Source of the DNA: Novispirillum itersonii
Lineage (GTDB): Bacteria > Pseudomonadota > Alphaproteobacteria > Rhodospirillales > Rhodospirillaceae
Assembly (NCBI RefSeq): GCF_014205675.1
Contig: NZ_JACIIX010000016.1
Span: 1-64,000 of the forward strand
Length of the DNA: 64,000 nt
Reading direction: 5' to 3'
In this document: positions 26,342-34,786 of the stretch, piece by piece
Numbering within the stretch: position 1 is the stretch's first letter
Layout: each line of letters opens with the position of its first letter
Translations under genes and position numbers: made by a program
Notes under the pieces: model-generated
What the model was told of the DNA's origin: nothing
Database searches by the model: none
Seen by the model: only the letters and a program-made list of their open reading frames with translations

Positions 26342-27442
26342 TCAGGCGGGACTCCCGGCATCCAGCAGCAGGGACACCCGGTTCCGCCCGGCCCGTTTGG
26401 CCTGATACATCCCTTCGTCGGCCCGGTGCTGGAGCTCGACGATACTGTCCGGGGCCACCTCCGCCACCGCCACCGCCACCCCGATGCTGGCGGTAACCGT
26501 CAGGCACTGACCGTCACTGATTTCCGGGCACAGCCCTTCAATCGACCGACGCAGGGTTTCTGCCAGACTCAGGGCTCCGTCGCTTCCGGTATCAGGCAGC
26601 AGGACCGAAAACTCCTCCCCGCCGATCCGCCCGACCAGATCACTCTGCCGCAGGCCGCCGCGCAGGCAGGAGGCCACGGCTTTCAGCACCCGGTCCCCGG
26701 CTTCATGCCCATAGGTATCGTTGATCCGCTTGAAGTGATCGAGATCAACAAACAGCATCGCCAGCGGCGTCCCGGTCCGGCGGGCCTGCTGGGCCACCCG
26801 GCCACAGGCATCGTAATAGGCCCGGCCGTTCATCAGGCCGGTCAGCGGATCCCGGGCGGCCAGATCGCTCAGGGCCCGGTTGGCCACCACCATCGCATGG
26901 TGGAACGACACCGACTTCGACGACACCGCATGGAAAAAGGCGGCAATGTAGAGAATCGCCACAACGGTGGTGATCACCGCACTGGGGGAGTAAGGAGCCG
27001 CCAGCTGGCCGTTGGCCCACAGGACGAACCCCACGGAAACCGCCGCCAGAGCCATGCCGACCCGCCGCCCGGCCAGAATATAGGCCCCGGGAATCGACAG
27101 CGGATACCAGATGATCCGCATCTCATCGGCGGTGTTATGAAAAAACGCCACCGACACAATCAGGAACGAGGCGATGACCCCGACCGGGGTGATCTGCGGC
27201 AGCCGGTCCGGCCGGACCCGCAGGACAACAAAGATCCCCATCATCACGGCACAGTAGAGCATCCCCCCATAGACATAGTGGTCATCCAGCACCGCCAGCC
27301 CGCTCAGGGCCGTCAGAATGAACAGCGCCGTTGTCATCACGCTGAACAGGGTCAGGACACAGGCAAATCGATACTGAAACTGGCGGTATTCCTGCCCCTC
27401 CCCGAAAACCGCAGTCCCGAACAGCAGCCTTTGCAGGCCCAT
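26342..27442 (-). CDS. Membrane-bound diguanylate cyclase (GGDEF)
   Basis: The 366-aa product has about six N-terminal membrane helices (residues about 25-190) and a C-terminal GGDEF domain with DLDHFKRINDTYGHEAGD, the active-site GGEEF in RIGGEEFSVLLP, and a product-inhibition RxxD site (RQSD) five residues before it. It should make c-di-GMP. No EAL domain is present. The ATG at 27442 is preferred over a GTG three bases upstream because GGGGAGG is better spaced. Confidence 0.93.
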   Translation of the reverse strand: MGLQRLLFGTAVFGEGQEYRQFQYRFACVLTLFSVMTTALFILTALSGLAVLDDHYVYGGMLYCAVMMGIFVVLRVRPDRLPQITPVGVIASFLIVSVAFFHNTADEMRIIWYPLSIPGAYILAGRRVGMALAAVSVGFVLWANGQLAAPYSPSAVITTVVAILYIAAFFHAVSSKSVSFHHAMVVANRALSDLAARDPLTGLMNGRAYYDACGRVAQQARRTGTPLAMLFVDLDHFKRINDTYGHEAGDRVLKAVASCLRGGLRQSDLVGRIGGEEFSVLLPDTGSDGALSLAETLRRSIEGLCPEISDGQCLTVTASIGVAVAVAEVAPDSIVELQHRADEGMYQAKRAGRNRVSLLLDAGSPA

Positions 27443-27586
27443 CACAGCCTCCCCCGGTTATGGCCTCCCCCGCCACTCCTGTAGTTTAGAAAAGGATCAG
27501 GCAAAGGCAAAGCACCGACCGGGCAGAAGAGGGCATGCCTGCCCCGCGAAAACCGCCGCAATCAAAACCGCAGGCTGATGAGCGGA

Positions 27587-28672
27587 TCACCCCTGAAACC
27601 GCTGCGGCACAAGGCGGCGCAGCCGGAGGACAATCCCCTGCCGCAGCCGCGGATGATGGAGGCAATACCCCCCCGCCAGCCCGATCACACTGCCCAGACA
27701 GGTATCCAGAAACCGGGCCTGTATCAGCTCCATCGGATCGGTCTGGCCCAGTGTCGCCGCCTCCGCCAGCAGAATCGCCATCGGGGTGATGAAGGCGGCG
27801 GCGAAGGTGTAATGGCGGACCACCGCCGTTTCGATGACAAAGGTCAGGGCCATCATGATGAAGGGAACGGTCCACGGCGTCAGCGGCAATGACAGCACCG
27901 CCAGCGCCACCATCAGACCGATGGCGGTGCCAAGAATCCGGTGCAGCTGCCGGCTCCACACCGCCCGCAGCGAAGCCCCCTGAATCACCGCCAGACAGCT
28001 GACCGGCACCCAGTAGGCTTTTTCCATCTGGAAGAGCTGGGCCAACCCCAGCGACGCACCGACCGCCAGCGCAATCACCACCGATTCCACCACCACACCA
28101 TCGAAAGTGGCCGGAGGCAGCGGCGTCACTGGCAGCGGATCGCGGATCCGCAGCACATACAGGCTGTAGAAAAAGCCGATCAGGGCCGCCAGCAGGGACC
28201 CCATCACCAGCAGTCCGACCATCAGCGGAATCTGCACCACATCCACCGGGGAAAAGGCCCCGATCGAGGCCGCCATAATAAAGAACAGGTTGCCCGGTGG
28301 CCCCAGCCGGTAAAACCGGCAGACCATGGTGACCAGCAGAGTGATGAACACCAGCACCGGCACCATCAGGGCCGGGATCAGGTGGCTCATCAGCCCCAGC
28401 GCATAGCAGGCCGCCATGCCGAAGGCCGCCGCCATCAGCACCACCATGCGGTGATGCAGGGGCGTGCGTGGCAGATACAGCAGACACAGCCCGCCCAACG
28501 AAGACACAAGGCCATAGGCCAGATGGCCGAACCACGCCCCGACCAGCAACGGAAGCCCGGTGGCCAGCGCCGCCGCAAATGGCAACTGCCACGGGCGGTC
28601 ACTGGCCTGCACCGTCACCAGCTGGCGAGCTTCTTCCCGCAGGAACTCAAGGGCCTGAGTCCGGGTCCACAT
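27587..28672 (-). CDS. FUSC-family membrane protein
   Basis: The 361-aa product has two blocks of membrane helices (about 30-170 and 205-345) with the FUSC pattern (LVSSLGGLCLLYL, WVPVSCLAVIQGASLRAVWSRQLHRILGTAIGL). It resembles the membrane half of aromatic-acid efflux proteins and of YccS-type proteins but lacks a fused periplasmic domain. The substrate is unknown. A GGAGAG site is eight bases before the ATG. Confidence 0.88.
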   Translation of the reverse strand: MWTRTQALEFLREEARQLVTVQASDRPWQLPFAAALATGLPLLVGAWFGHLAYGLVSSLGGLCLLYLPRTPLHHRMVVLMAAAFGMAACYALGLMSHLIPALMVPVLVFITLLVTMVCRFYRLGPPGNLFFIMAASIGAFSPVDVVQIPLMVGLLVMGSLLAALIGFFYSLYVLRIRDPLPVTPLPPATFDGVVVESVVIALAVGASLGLAQLFQMEKAYWVPVSCLAVIQGASLRAVWSRQLHRILGTAIGLMVALAVLSLPLTPWTVPFIMMALTFVIETAVVRHYTFAAAFITPMAILLAEAATLGQTDPMELIQARFLDTCLGSVIGLAGGYCLHHPRLRQGIVLRLRRLVPQRFQG

Positions 28673-28788
28673 CTGTCCGTCTCTCCGGTGTCTGCCGCCG
28701 TTCCCCCATGGTGTGGGGTACCTGTTATAGGATACCGGCGGCAGACTGACACGTCTTCCGGACAGGGAGGAGCCGCAGAGCCTCCGGA

Positions 28789-29430
28789 TCAGCCCCGGGC
28801 GGCCTGCTGCTGTTCCACCATCCGCAGATCATCGGCCCAGACCGTGCGGAACGACTCGCGGTCCGTCACCCGGGTCACATACTCCCGCAGGACCGGGTGC
28901 TCCGGCACCAGTCCGAACTGGAGGGTCCATTGCAGGGCGGTGGCCCATTGCAGATCGGCCAGACTGATCCGGTCCCCCAGCAGATAAGGGCCGGGAATCA
29001 GGGCCGCCTCAAAGGTCCGCAGCATCGAGTCGAAATCGCCGTAGACGGACCGCGACGGCTCCCCCGGATCATGGCCGTTTGCCCGGTCCAGCACCGCCGG
29101 TTCAAAGCAGGCGGCGTAATAGACCATCCAGCGCAGGTAGGTGCCCCGGGCCGGATCCTGCGGGGCCGGGGCCAGCCCGGCCTGCGGGAACTGGTCCCCC
29201 AGATAGAGGGCGATGGCAATCTGTTCGGTCACCACCACACCACGATGGCGGATGGCCGGGACCTTGCCCAGCGGATTAACCGCCAGAAACTCCGGCAGGC
29301 GGGTTTCCCCCCGGTGCATATCCATCACCTGCAGGGTATAGGCGGCCCCCAGCTCCTCCAGCATCACCCGGGTGCCGGAGGCCCGGGTCTGCGGGCAGTA
29401 ATACAGGGTGACGGGATCAGACGTGGTCAT
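28789..29430 (-). CDS. Glutathione S-transferase family protein
   Basis: The 213-aa product has a thioredoxin-like N-domain (VTLYYCPQTRASGTRVMLEE, NPLGKVPAIRH, VVTEQIAIALYLGD) and an all-helical C-domain (LLGDRISLADLQWATALQW). It resembles the GstA-like bacterial class. ATG at 29430 with GGAG eight bases upstream. It is divergent to a WYL-domain regulator that may control it. Confidence 0.9.
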   Translation of the reverse strand: MTTSDPVTLYYCPQTRASGTRVMLEELGAAYTLQVMDMHRGETRLPEFLAVNPLGKVPAIRHRGVVVTEQIAIALYLGDQFPQAGLAPAPQDPARGTYLRWMVYYAACFEPAVLDRANGHDPGEPSRSVYGDFDSMLRTFEAALIPGPYLLGDRISLADLQWATALQWTLQFGLVPEHPVLREYVTRVTDRESFRTVWADDLRMVEQQQAARG

Positions 29431-29545
29431 CAGTGCGCTCCATTCAGTCCAGCCCGCCGTGCGGGCCTGTAAAGCACTGTAGGGCGACAAACCTGTCAGA
29501 TTCTGTCATGTATAAAGTCCACCCCGAAAAAAAGATGAGGCCGCC

Positions 29546-30508
29546 ATGCGCGCCAGCCGCCTGTTGACCCTTCTGACCCTTCTACAGGCGCGGGGCCGGG
29601 TCACAGCCCCCCAGCTGGCCGCCGAAACCGGCGTCTCCGTCCGCACCATTTTCCGGGATATTGATCATCTGGCGCTGGCCGGGGTGCCGGTGTATGCCGA
29701 GCGCGGGCCGGACGGCGGATACCGCCTGCTGGATGGCTACCGGGTCCGTCTGAACGGCCTGTCCCCCGCCGAGGCCGAAGCCCTGTTCATGACCGGACTG
29801 CCCGGCCCGGCGGCAGACCTCGGGCTGGGGGCGGTGGTGGCCAGCGCCGAACGCAAACTGGCGGTGGCCCTGCCCGAAGACCTGCGCCACAGCGCTGACC
29901 GCCTGCGCAGCCGGTTTCACCTCGACCCGCCCGGCTGGTACAGCGAAGCCGAATCGCCGCACTCCCTCGCCTCGCTCTCCGACGCGGTGTGGAACCACAA
30001 GCGCATCCACATGCGCTACCGCAGCTGGAAGAAGGAAAAGCAGGTCACCACCGAACCGCTCGGGCTGGTCCTGAAAGGCGGGGCCTGGTACATGGTGGCC
30101 CGGACGGACGGAACCGCCCGCACCTACCGCGTTGCCCGTGTTGATGACCTGCTGGTGACGGCGGAAACCTTCACGCCGCCGCCGGAGTTCGACCTTGCCG
30201 CCTACTGGCGGGACAGCACGGACCGGCTGGCGGCCGAGATGCATCCCGGAACCGCCCGGATCCGCCTGTCGGAGTGGGGGCGCAAGCTGGCCCCACATGT
30301 GCTCAGCCCCTACGCTTACAGCCGCCTGACCCTGAACGGTCCGCCCGACGCCGATGGCTGGCAGGACGCAACACTGCCGGTTGGGTCGCTTCTGCATACG
30401 GCCCGGGAGTTCCTGCGGTTCGGCACTGACGCCGAAGTGCTGGATCCGCCGGAGCTGCGGCAGGCGATTACCGAGGCCGTCGCCGGACTGGCGCAGATGT
30501 ACCGCTGA
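29546..30508 (+). CDS. YafY-type transcriptional regulator (HTH + WYL domain)
   Basis: The 320-aa product has a DeoR-like HTH (LLTLLTLLQARGRVTAPQLA) and a WYL domain (KRIHMRYRSWKKEK, LGLVLKGGAWYMVARTDG, YRVARVDDLLVTAETF). WYL domains sense nucleotides or oligonucleotides in other families. It is divergent to the GST gene. Confidence 0.9.
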   Translation: MRASRLLTLLTLLQARGRVTAPQLAAETGVSVRTIFRDIDHLALAGVPVYAERGPDGGYRLLDGYRVRLNGLSPAEAEALFMTGLPGPAADLGLGAVVASAERKLAVALPEDLRHSADRLRSRFHLDPPGWYSEAESPHSLASLSDAVWNHKRIHMRYRSWKKEKQVTTEPLGLVLKGGAWYMVARTDGTARTYRVARVDDLLVTAETFTPPPEFDLAAYWRDSTDRLAAEMHPGTARIRLSEWGRKLAPHVLSPYAYSRLTLNGPPDADGWQDATLPVGSLLHTAREFLRFGTDAEVLDPPELRQAITEAVAGLAQMYR

Positions 30509-30827
30509 ACCGCCCCGGCGATCTCGGGCCAACACAGACCGGACAGACGGTACTGCTCAGGTGGGCCATTGCGGGCAATTGCCCCCGCAGACGACCGCAG
30601 CCACTTCAGCCCGGCCAAAAACGCACAGGCCCCCGGCCTGACCTTCCGCCCGGTAGAAGACACCCTGCGCGATGAGATTGACGGGTTCCGCCGCCATGGA
30701 CTGATGCCATAAGCCAAAACGGAAAAACCCCTGCGGGCTTTCACCTGACCGGCGAAAGACTGCGGGGCGTAACACCTGATTTTGACAAAGGGGAGTTTCT
30801 GAATCCTGCATTCCTTCCGGTCTGCCC
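30509..30827. other. Gap left of the island
   Basis: Apart from the possible gene remnant, this stretch has no supported gene. It contains a terminator-like hairpin (arms around 30733-30747 and 30759-30772, imperfect) and a strong 11-bp stem (around 30810-30820 and 30826-30836) just before the att repeat. Confidence 0.4.
30575..30712 (+). pseudogene. Possible 3' remnant of an NAD-dependent epimerase/reductase gene
   Basis: One frame ending at the TAA 30710-30712 reads AGLTFRPVEDTLRDEIDG-like sequence (here PGLTFRPVEDTLRDEIDGF), close to the C-terminal ends of short-chain epimerase/reductases where GLTFRPL and a short DTxxDT helix close the protein. No start or Rossmann motif is present upstream. 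It lies just outside the island's left end, so it may be what is left of a gene disrupted during insertion or before it. Confidence 0.35.
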
Positions 30828-30857
30828 GGAAGGAATGGCGGAGAGGGTGGGATTCGA
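30828..30857. repeat. attL, left copy of the 30-bp att repeat
   Basis: It is identical to 44374-44403 over 30 bp, including the tRNA acceptor/T-arm part GGCGGAGAGGGTGGGATTCG. Sequence diverges right after it. It is a remnant of the tRNA 3' end, not a full gene. Confidence 0.9.
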
Positions 30858-30915
30858 TTTTTCCACCCCGCAACCCGCAGAAATCCTAGGTTTTCAGCAA
30901 CCCGAAACTGCCCTT

Positions 30916-30927
30916 GGTGTAACAGTC
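30916..30927. repeat. Candidate integrase arm-type site, left
   Basis: GGTGTAACAGTC recurs in direct orientation at 44309-44320 near the other end, with a partial copy GGTGTAACA at 44296-44304. Both lie 55-65 bp inside the att cores, as expected for arm-type sites. Functional proof is lacking. Confidence 0.45.
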
Positions 30928-30946
30928 CGGGGTATCAAAAGCAAGC

Positions 30947-31525
30947 TTAGAGGATCGCCCCATAGCGGCGCAGTTCGGCCACCGTCTTGGGCAGGCTTTG
31001 CGCCTCCAGGGTGTCCAGGTAATCGGACACCGATTTGGGCGGGTTCTTCAACCGCGCCCGGCAGGTCCGCACCGCTTCCAGCACTCGGGCCAAGTCAAGG
31101 TCCAGTTGGTAACGCAGGAAGTCGTCAGGGTGGATGGCTTCCAGCCCATAAGGCTCCAAGGCGGCGGCGGGGAAGTCCTTCAGGTTGAAAGTGACGATGG
31201 CGTCGGCTTGGGCGTGATAGGCGGCGGCGATGACGTGACGGTCATCGGCATCGGGGCAATTCTGGACCAGCCCGATCAGGGCTTCGTGACCGCTGACCAA
31301 GCTGTCGCGGGCGTGAAGGTTCATCAGGTCGCGCACCCGTTCCAAATCGGCCCGCTTCAGGTCGGGGCGGTTGGCCAACAGGTTGCGCATCCATTCAGCG
31401 TGGATCTGGTCGGTCCAACGGGCACGGAACAGATCGGCAGCGGTCAATTGCATCAACAGGTCGCGCAGCGGTGCCGGATACAGCACACAGGCATCCAGCA
31501 CAACGGTGAAGCGTCCTGCGGCCAT
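30947..31525 (-). CDS. PIN-domain toxin
   Basis: The 192-aa product is a PIN-family ribonuclease with the acidic residues expected: D11 (VLDACVLYP), E44 (HAEWMRN), D92-D95 (PDADDRHV) and a later D in TFNLKDFP. It belongs to the PIN_3/COG1569 type, with an added C-terminal helical tail. Its ATG shares one base with the antitoxin stop codon (TGATG), so the two are coupled. The likely action is growth arrest by RNA cleavage when the antitoxin is lost. Confidence 0.88.
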   Translation of the reverse strand: MAAGRFTVVLDACVLYPAPLRDLLMQLTAADLFRARWTDQIHAEWMRNLLANRPDLKRADLERVRDLMNLHARDSLVSGHEALIGLVQNCPDADDRHVIAAAYHAQADAIVTFNLKDFPAAALEPYGLEAIHPDDFLRYQLDLDLARVLEAVRTCRARLKNPPKSVSDYLDTLEAQSLPKTVAELRRYGAIL

Positions 31526-31968
31526 CAATAGCCCATCCCCAGTTCCTGCGAGACGCGGGCCAAATCGTCCAAGGCCTGCGAGCGGTTGGCGGTCAGGCGG
31601 TCCTTGTAGTCCCGCACATCCTGGAAGCGGACCCGGCGATGGGTGCCGACCTTGTGGAAGGGGATTTCGCGCTTTTCCAGAAGGCTGATCAGATGCGGGC
31701 GCGAGACGTTCAAGAAGTCTGCGGCTTCCTGGGTCGTCATCTCGGCATGGATGGGGATCATGGTGACGGCGTTGCCTTCCGCCATCTCGGTCAAGATATG
31801 GGTCAGCAGACGGGCGACGGATTGGGGCAGGACGAGGGTCTGGCCGTCTTGCAATTGCACCCGCAGCTCCTCGCGGGCGTGGCCCGCAAGAATACGTCCG
31901 GATTCCTCGGCGATCCGGGCCTCGGCTTCCGTCGGCACAACCGGGTCGTAGGCCTTCAGGTCCGACAT
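31525..31968 (-). CDS. Excisionase-type HTH antitoxin
   Basis: The 147-aa product has a MerR-like/excisionase HTH (EMTTQEAADFLNVSRPHL, IPFHKVGTHRRVRFQDV) after an alpha-helical N-terminus, a common antitoxin partner for PIN_3 toxins. It would repress its own promoter and neutralise the toxin. GGGAG precedes the ATG. The 128-bp gap upstream has three CGCAA/TTGCG copies (about 32040-32075) that could be operator half-sites. Confidence 0.85.
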   Translation of the reverse strand: MSDLKAYDPVVPTEAEARIAEESGRILAGHAREELRVQLQDGQTLVLPQSVARLLTHILTEMAEGNAVTMIPIHAEMTTQEAADFLNVSRPHLISLLEKREIPFHKVGTHRRVRFQDVRDYKDRLTANRSQALDDLARVSQELGMGY

Positions 31969-32096
31969 TGGTTTCTCCCACCCTTTGGTCATTGGTTGGC
32001 GCGGGTTTTCCTACACGCCCCTCCCATATGGCACCTAACCGCAATAAACGCAACATCCGAAGCAAGCGCAATAGATCGCGGCGGCGATACGCGTCT

Positions 32097-33056
32097 TCAG
32101 GGCGCGTTCGTCAGAGCCAGGGAATCCAGAATCATGGAATCTTGGCCCGCCGACATGTTCACCTCGGCGAGAAACTGAAGGACATCCTCGCGGCCAAATT
32201 CCCCGTCCGCATCGGGATCGACCGAGGCGGCGACGCTTCCGGACACTCGGGCAAGATCATCCCGAATTCCCCACTGAGTAATGGAAATTTCCTTGATCCG
32301 GAAATCATCGGCACCACGGCCCAGGCGTCCGAACTCGACAGCCACGCCTTCCGCAATCAGGGGCTTCAGGTTGGCGATGGTGTTTTCCTGCCACCGCTCC
32401 TTGGCGGCCTTGAGTTCCTGAAGGTAGGCGTTGCGGTCGTACTGATACATCAGGAAGCTGGGGCGCAAGTCCTTGCCACCCACATAGATGTTCCTGTCGC
32501 CCTCTTCTCCAAGCCTGACCGATATGGCCTCGTCCAGTTCCTCGTTGAATGCAGCGAGGTCAAGGCCGGATTCCACCTCGTCAAACGACAGCTTCGTTCT
32601 GGCAAGGTCCGGGCCTGCGGCTTCTTCCAAGCTGAGCAGGATTTCCACAAGGTTGGCAAAGGTGGATACGAAGATGTTGATCTCGGTTCGCCCGATCATG
32701 GGGCGATAGCCTTCCAAGCCATGCCCCGCGACGGTGTCCTTGTTGCGCATCTCGGCGATGGCCTGGGCAAGGCCGGTGATGTTGCCCACCAATTGCTCGG
32801 TCCTGGCCCCCAGGGCGGTGCAGGCTTTCTTGATCAGCTTGGGCAGCTCAAGAAACTTGCCGTCGGGGCTTTTATACTCCTGCCCCCGATCCTCCAGAAT
32901 GGCCTTGCAGATGGTTTCCAGCGCCGACTTCGCCCAGTCGATGGTCTCGGGGCGGAAGTCCTTCAGCGCCCCTTCCGCTTGCTCAAGCGTATAGCGCAGC
33001 CGCTCCAGGTTGTAGCGTTTCTCGAACTCATAGGCGCGGAGGAATGGGTTCGACAT
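32097..33056 (-). CDS. Abi_C-like abortive infection protein
   Basis: The 319-aa product has the Abi_C pattern in its N-terminal half: SALETICKAILEDRG, LPKLIKKACTALG, and AEMRNKDTVAGHG, then a helical segment (TEINIFVSTFANLVEILL). The C-terminal half is unlike any domain I know. It lies 11 bp after hsdS in the same direction, inside the restriction operon. This suggests an added layer of defence, or a restriction modifier. The role of Abi_C domains is not clear in general. Confidence 0.72.
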   Translation of the reverse strand: MSNPFLRAYEFEKRYNLERLRYTLEQAEGALKDFRPETIDWAKSALETICKAILEDRGQEYKSPDGKFLELPKLIKKACTALGARTEQLVGNITGLAQAIAEMRNKDTVAGHGLEGYRPMIGRTEINIFVSTFANLVEILLSLEEAAGPDLARTKLSFDEVESGLDLAAFNEELDEAISVRLGEEGDRNIYVGGKDLRPSFLMYQYDRNAYLQELKAAKERWQENTIANLKPLIAEGVAVEFGRLGRGADDFRIKEISITQWGIRDDLARVSGSVAASVDPDADGEFGREDVLQFLAEVNMSAGQDSMILDSLALTNAP

Positions 33057-33067
33057 ATCCGCCTCCG

Positions 33068-34786
33068 TCAGGCCGCCAGGGTTTGATCGATCAGAGCGAC
33101 GGCCAAGAGGCGCTGCACCGTGCGGGATTCGGTGATCTGCGCTTTCAGAGTGTCGCAAAGGGCCAGGAGTTCATCGACCTTGGCAACGATGCGCTGCTGT
33201 TCTGCGAGGGGCGGGACAGCGAGCGGGGCGACTCTTAGCTTTTCTTGGGAGATGTTCATCTGGCTTTCAGCCATTCCAGATTTTGATGCCTCAAGAAATT
33301 CGGCTGTTATGCCGACATTCATAGACAAACAAACAAATCGGGCATCGATGCTATCACCCACGACGTGAATGCGAATTATTTTATCCGAGATCATAAGCCT
33401 TGGGCGTGTTTGCAGCACAAGACAAGAAACCCCCACTCTGTTTTTTGGGCCTGCCCTGGTTATGAGGATATCACCGGCCTTCACTTCATATTCTGGCCTT
33501 GGGCTGAGGCTTGACGGAAGATGCTTATTTTCAGATTCAATGTATCTTAGCGGCTGAACTGCCGTTGTTTTAAGTACGCCCCAAATATCTTCAGAAGGAG
33601 AAGGTTCTGTTAGACAAGCCGGACTCCAGCCAGAATCAATTGAACCGATTACGTCACCAATACATACAACGGACCAGCTTTGTGGAACATTGGTCTGTGC
33701 GAAGGACTGTGTCTGTCGAGACGGGTTCCTTTTGAGGATTCCCGCTCCAATCAGTCTTTGCTTCTCGGTCTCAATCCGCTTCAAGAGTTCGCTCGCCGGT
33801 TCATCCCTCGGGTCTTGCAGCACCAATTTTCCCCGTACCGCCATGCGCAAAAGCGCCTGCTTCAGCGCATCCACACTTGCTTCGGTGGTGAAGATGGTGG
33901 GGAAGTGCTGGCTGAGGCGGTGCCAGTTGGTGGCGAAGTCGTCGGCATCCTGGCTTTGGGTCAGGGTGTCCAGCAGGGTCTTGACCAGGGTGGCGTGAAC
34001 GGCTTCGGCATCCGCCTGCTGCGCCTGCAACCGGTCGCACAGCGCCATCAACTCATCGACCTTGGCGACGATGCGGCGCTGTTCGGCGAGCGGGGGCAAT
34101 GGGAACGGCGAGTAAGCAAAATAGTCTGACGGAATACGCTTCTGACCAGCGGTTCCGGTCATCTTTGGAACCCCTGCCGCTACAAACGATGGGCTTTTCA
34201 GAAAGAGCAGGATGTAATCAGGCTCGATTATGACGGGACGAACAATATGTAGTTCCGTTGTTCCGCTGCCAAAGCCACCTGTTAAATTCCGGAAAACCGT
34301 TGATTTCCCATTCTCGAAGCATGGCGTAATCTTCGCGAGGCCAACATCGCCTTCCGCAAAGTGTGTGTAGCCCTGCTTGATCTCACCCCAGGGGCGAACC
34401 TCATGCCCATTGGGCACACCATGCTCCGCCGCAATTAGCGACATCGGAACGAACGAAGCAAGCTGATCATCGTCCCCATCATTTCTGGGGCTGATGAACC
34501 CAACTTCAGCCAGTTGGCTCCATTGCCAAGTTTGAGGCAAGGCAGCATCAGGCGAGCTTGCAGAAATTGCACGAGAGGCTTTTTGCCTGCCAGCCTTTCC
34601 CAGCCCGACCAACCGCACCTTCTCCGCCGCAATCCGCTTCAACAGCTCACTTGCGGGTTCGTCCTGCGGGTCTTGCGGCACCAGTTTCCCCCGCACCGCC
34701 AAATCCAGGATCAGGCCGCGCAGGGCCTTGATGCCATCGGGGGCGGCGGCGATCAGGGGCAGGTTGTCGATCAGGGCCTGGGTCAC
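33068..34786 (-). CDS. hsdS: Type I restriction enzyme specificity subunit HsdS
   Basis: The 572-aa product has two target-recognition domains, each followed by a conserved helix (LAEQRRIVAKVDELMALCDRLQAQ; LAEQQRIVAKVDELLALCD). It also shows an internal repeat of the leader segment (RGKLVPQDPQDEPASELLKR and RGKLVLQDPRDEPASELLKR). The recognition domains are AT-richer than the rest, typical of shuffled TRDs. Its ATG overlaps the hsdM stop by four bases. Length is rather large for the family because of the repeated leader. Confidence 0.95.
   Translation of the reverse strand: MTQALIDNLPLIAAAPDGIKALRGLILDLAVRGKLVPQDPQDEPASELLKRIAAEKVRLVGLGKAGRQKASRAISASSPDAALPQTWQWSQLAEVGFISPRNDGDDDQLASFVPMSLIAAEHGVPNGHEVRPWGEIKQGYTHFAEGDVGLAKITPCFENGKSTVFRNLTGGFGSGTTELHIVRPVIIEPDYILLFLKSPSFVAAGVPKMTGTAGQKRIPSDYFAYSPFPLPPLAEQRRIVAKVDELMALCDRLQAQQADAEAVHATLVKTLLDTLTQSQDADDFATNWHRLSQHFPTIFTTEASVDALKQALLRMAVRGKLVLQDPRDEPASELLKRIETEKQRLIGAGILKRNPSRQTQSFAQTNVPQSWSVVCIGDVIGSIDSGWSPACLTEPSPSEDIWGVLKTTAVQPLRYIESENKHLPSSLSPRPEYEVKAGDILITRAGPKNRVGVSCLVLQTRPRLMISDKIIRIHVVGDSIDARFVCLSMNVGITAEFLEASKSGMAESQMNISQEKLRVAPLAVPPLAEQQRIVAKVDELLALCDTLKAQITESRTVQRLLAVALIDQTLAA

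Noticed and set aside
27486-28592. Glycine/alanine-rich frame overlapping the FUSC gene
   Set aside because: It is an offset-frame shadow of a multi-helix membrane protein with a proper RBS and family motifs.
30828-30857. A second tRNA-Ser gene at the left end
   Set aside because: Only the 3' 22 bases of the tRNA match; the anticodon arm and 5' half are absent.
31526-32071. N-terminal extension of the PIN toxin frame
   Set aside because: It is antisense-like shadow of the antitoxin gene in another frame; the toxin starts at 31525 with a coupled TGATG.
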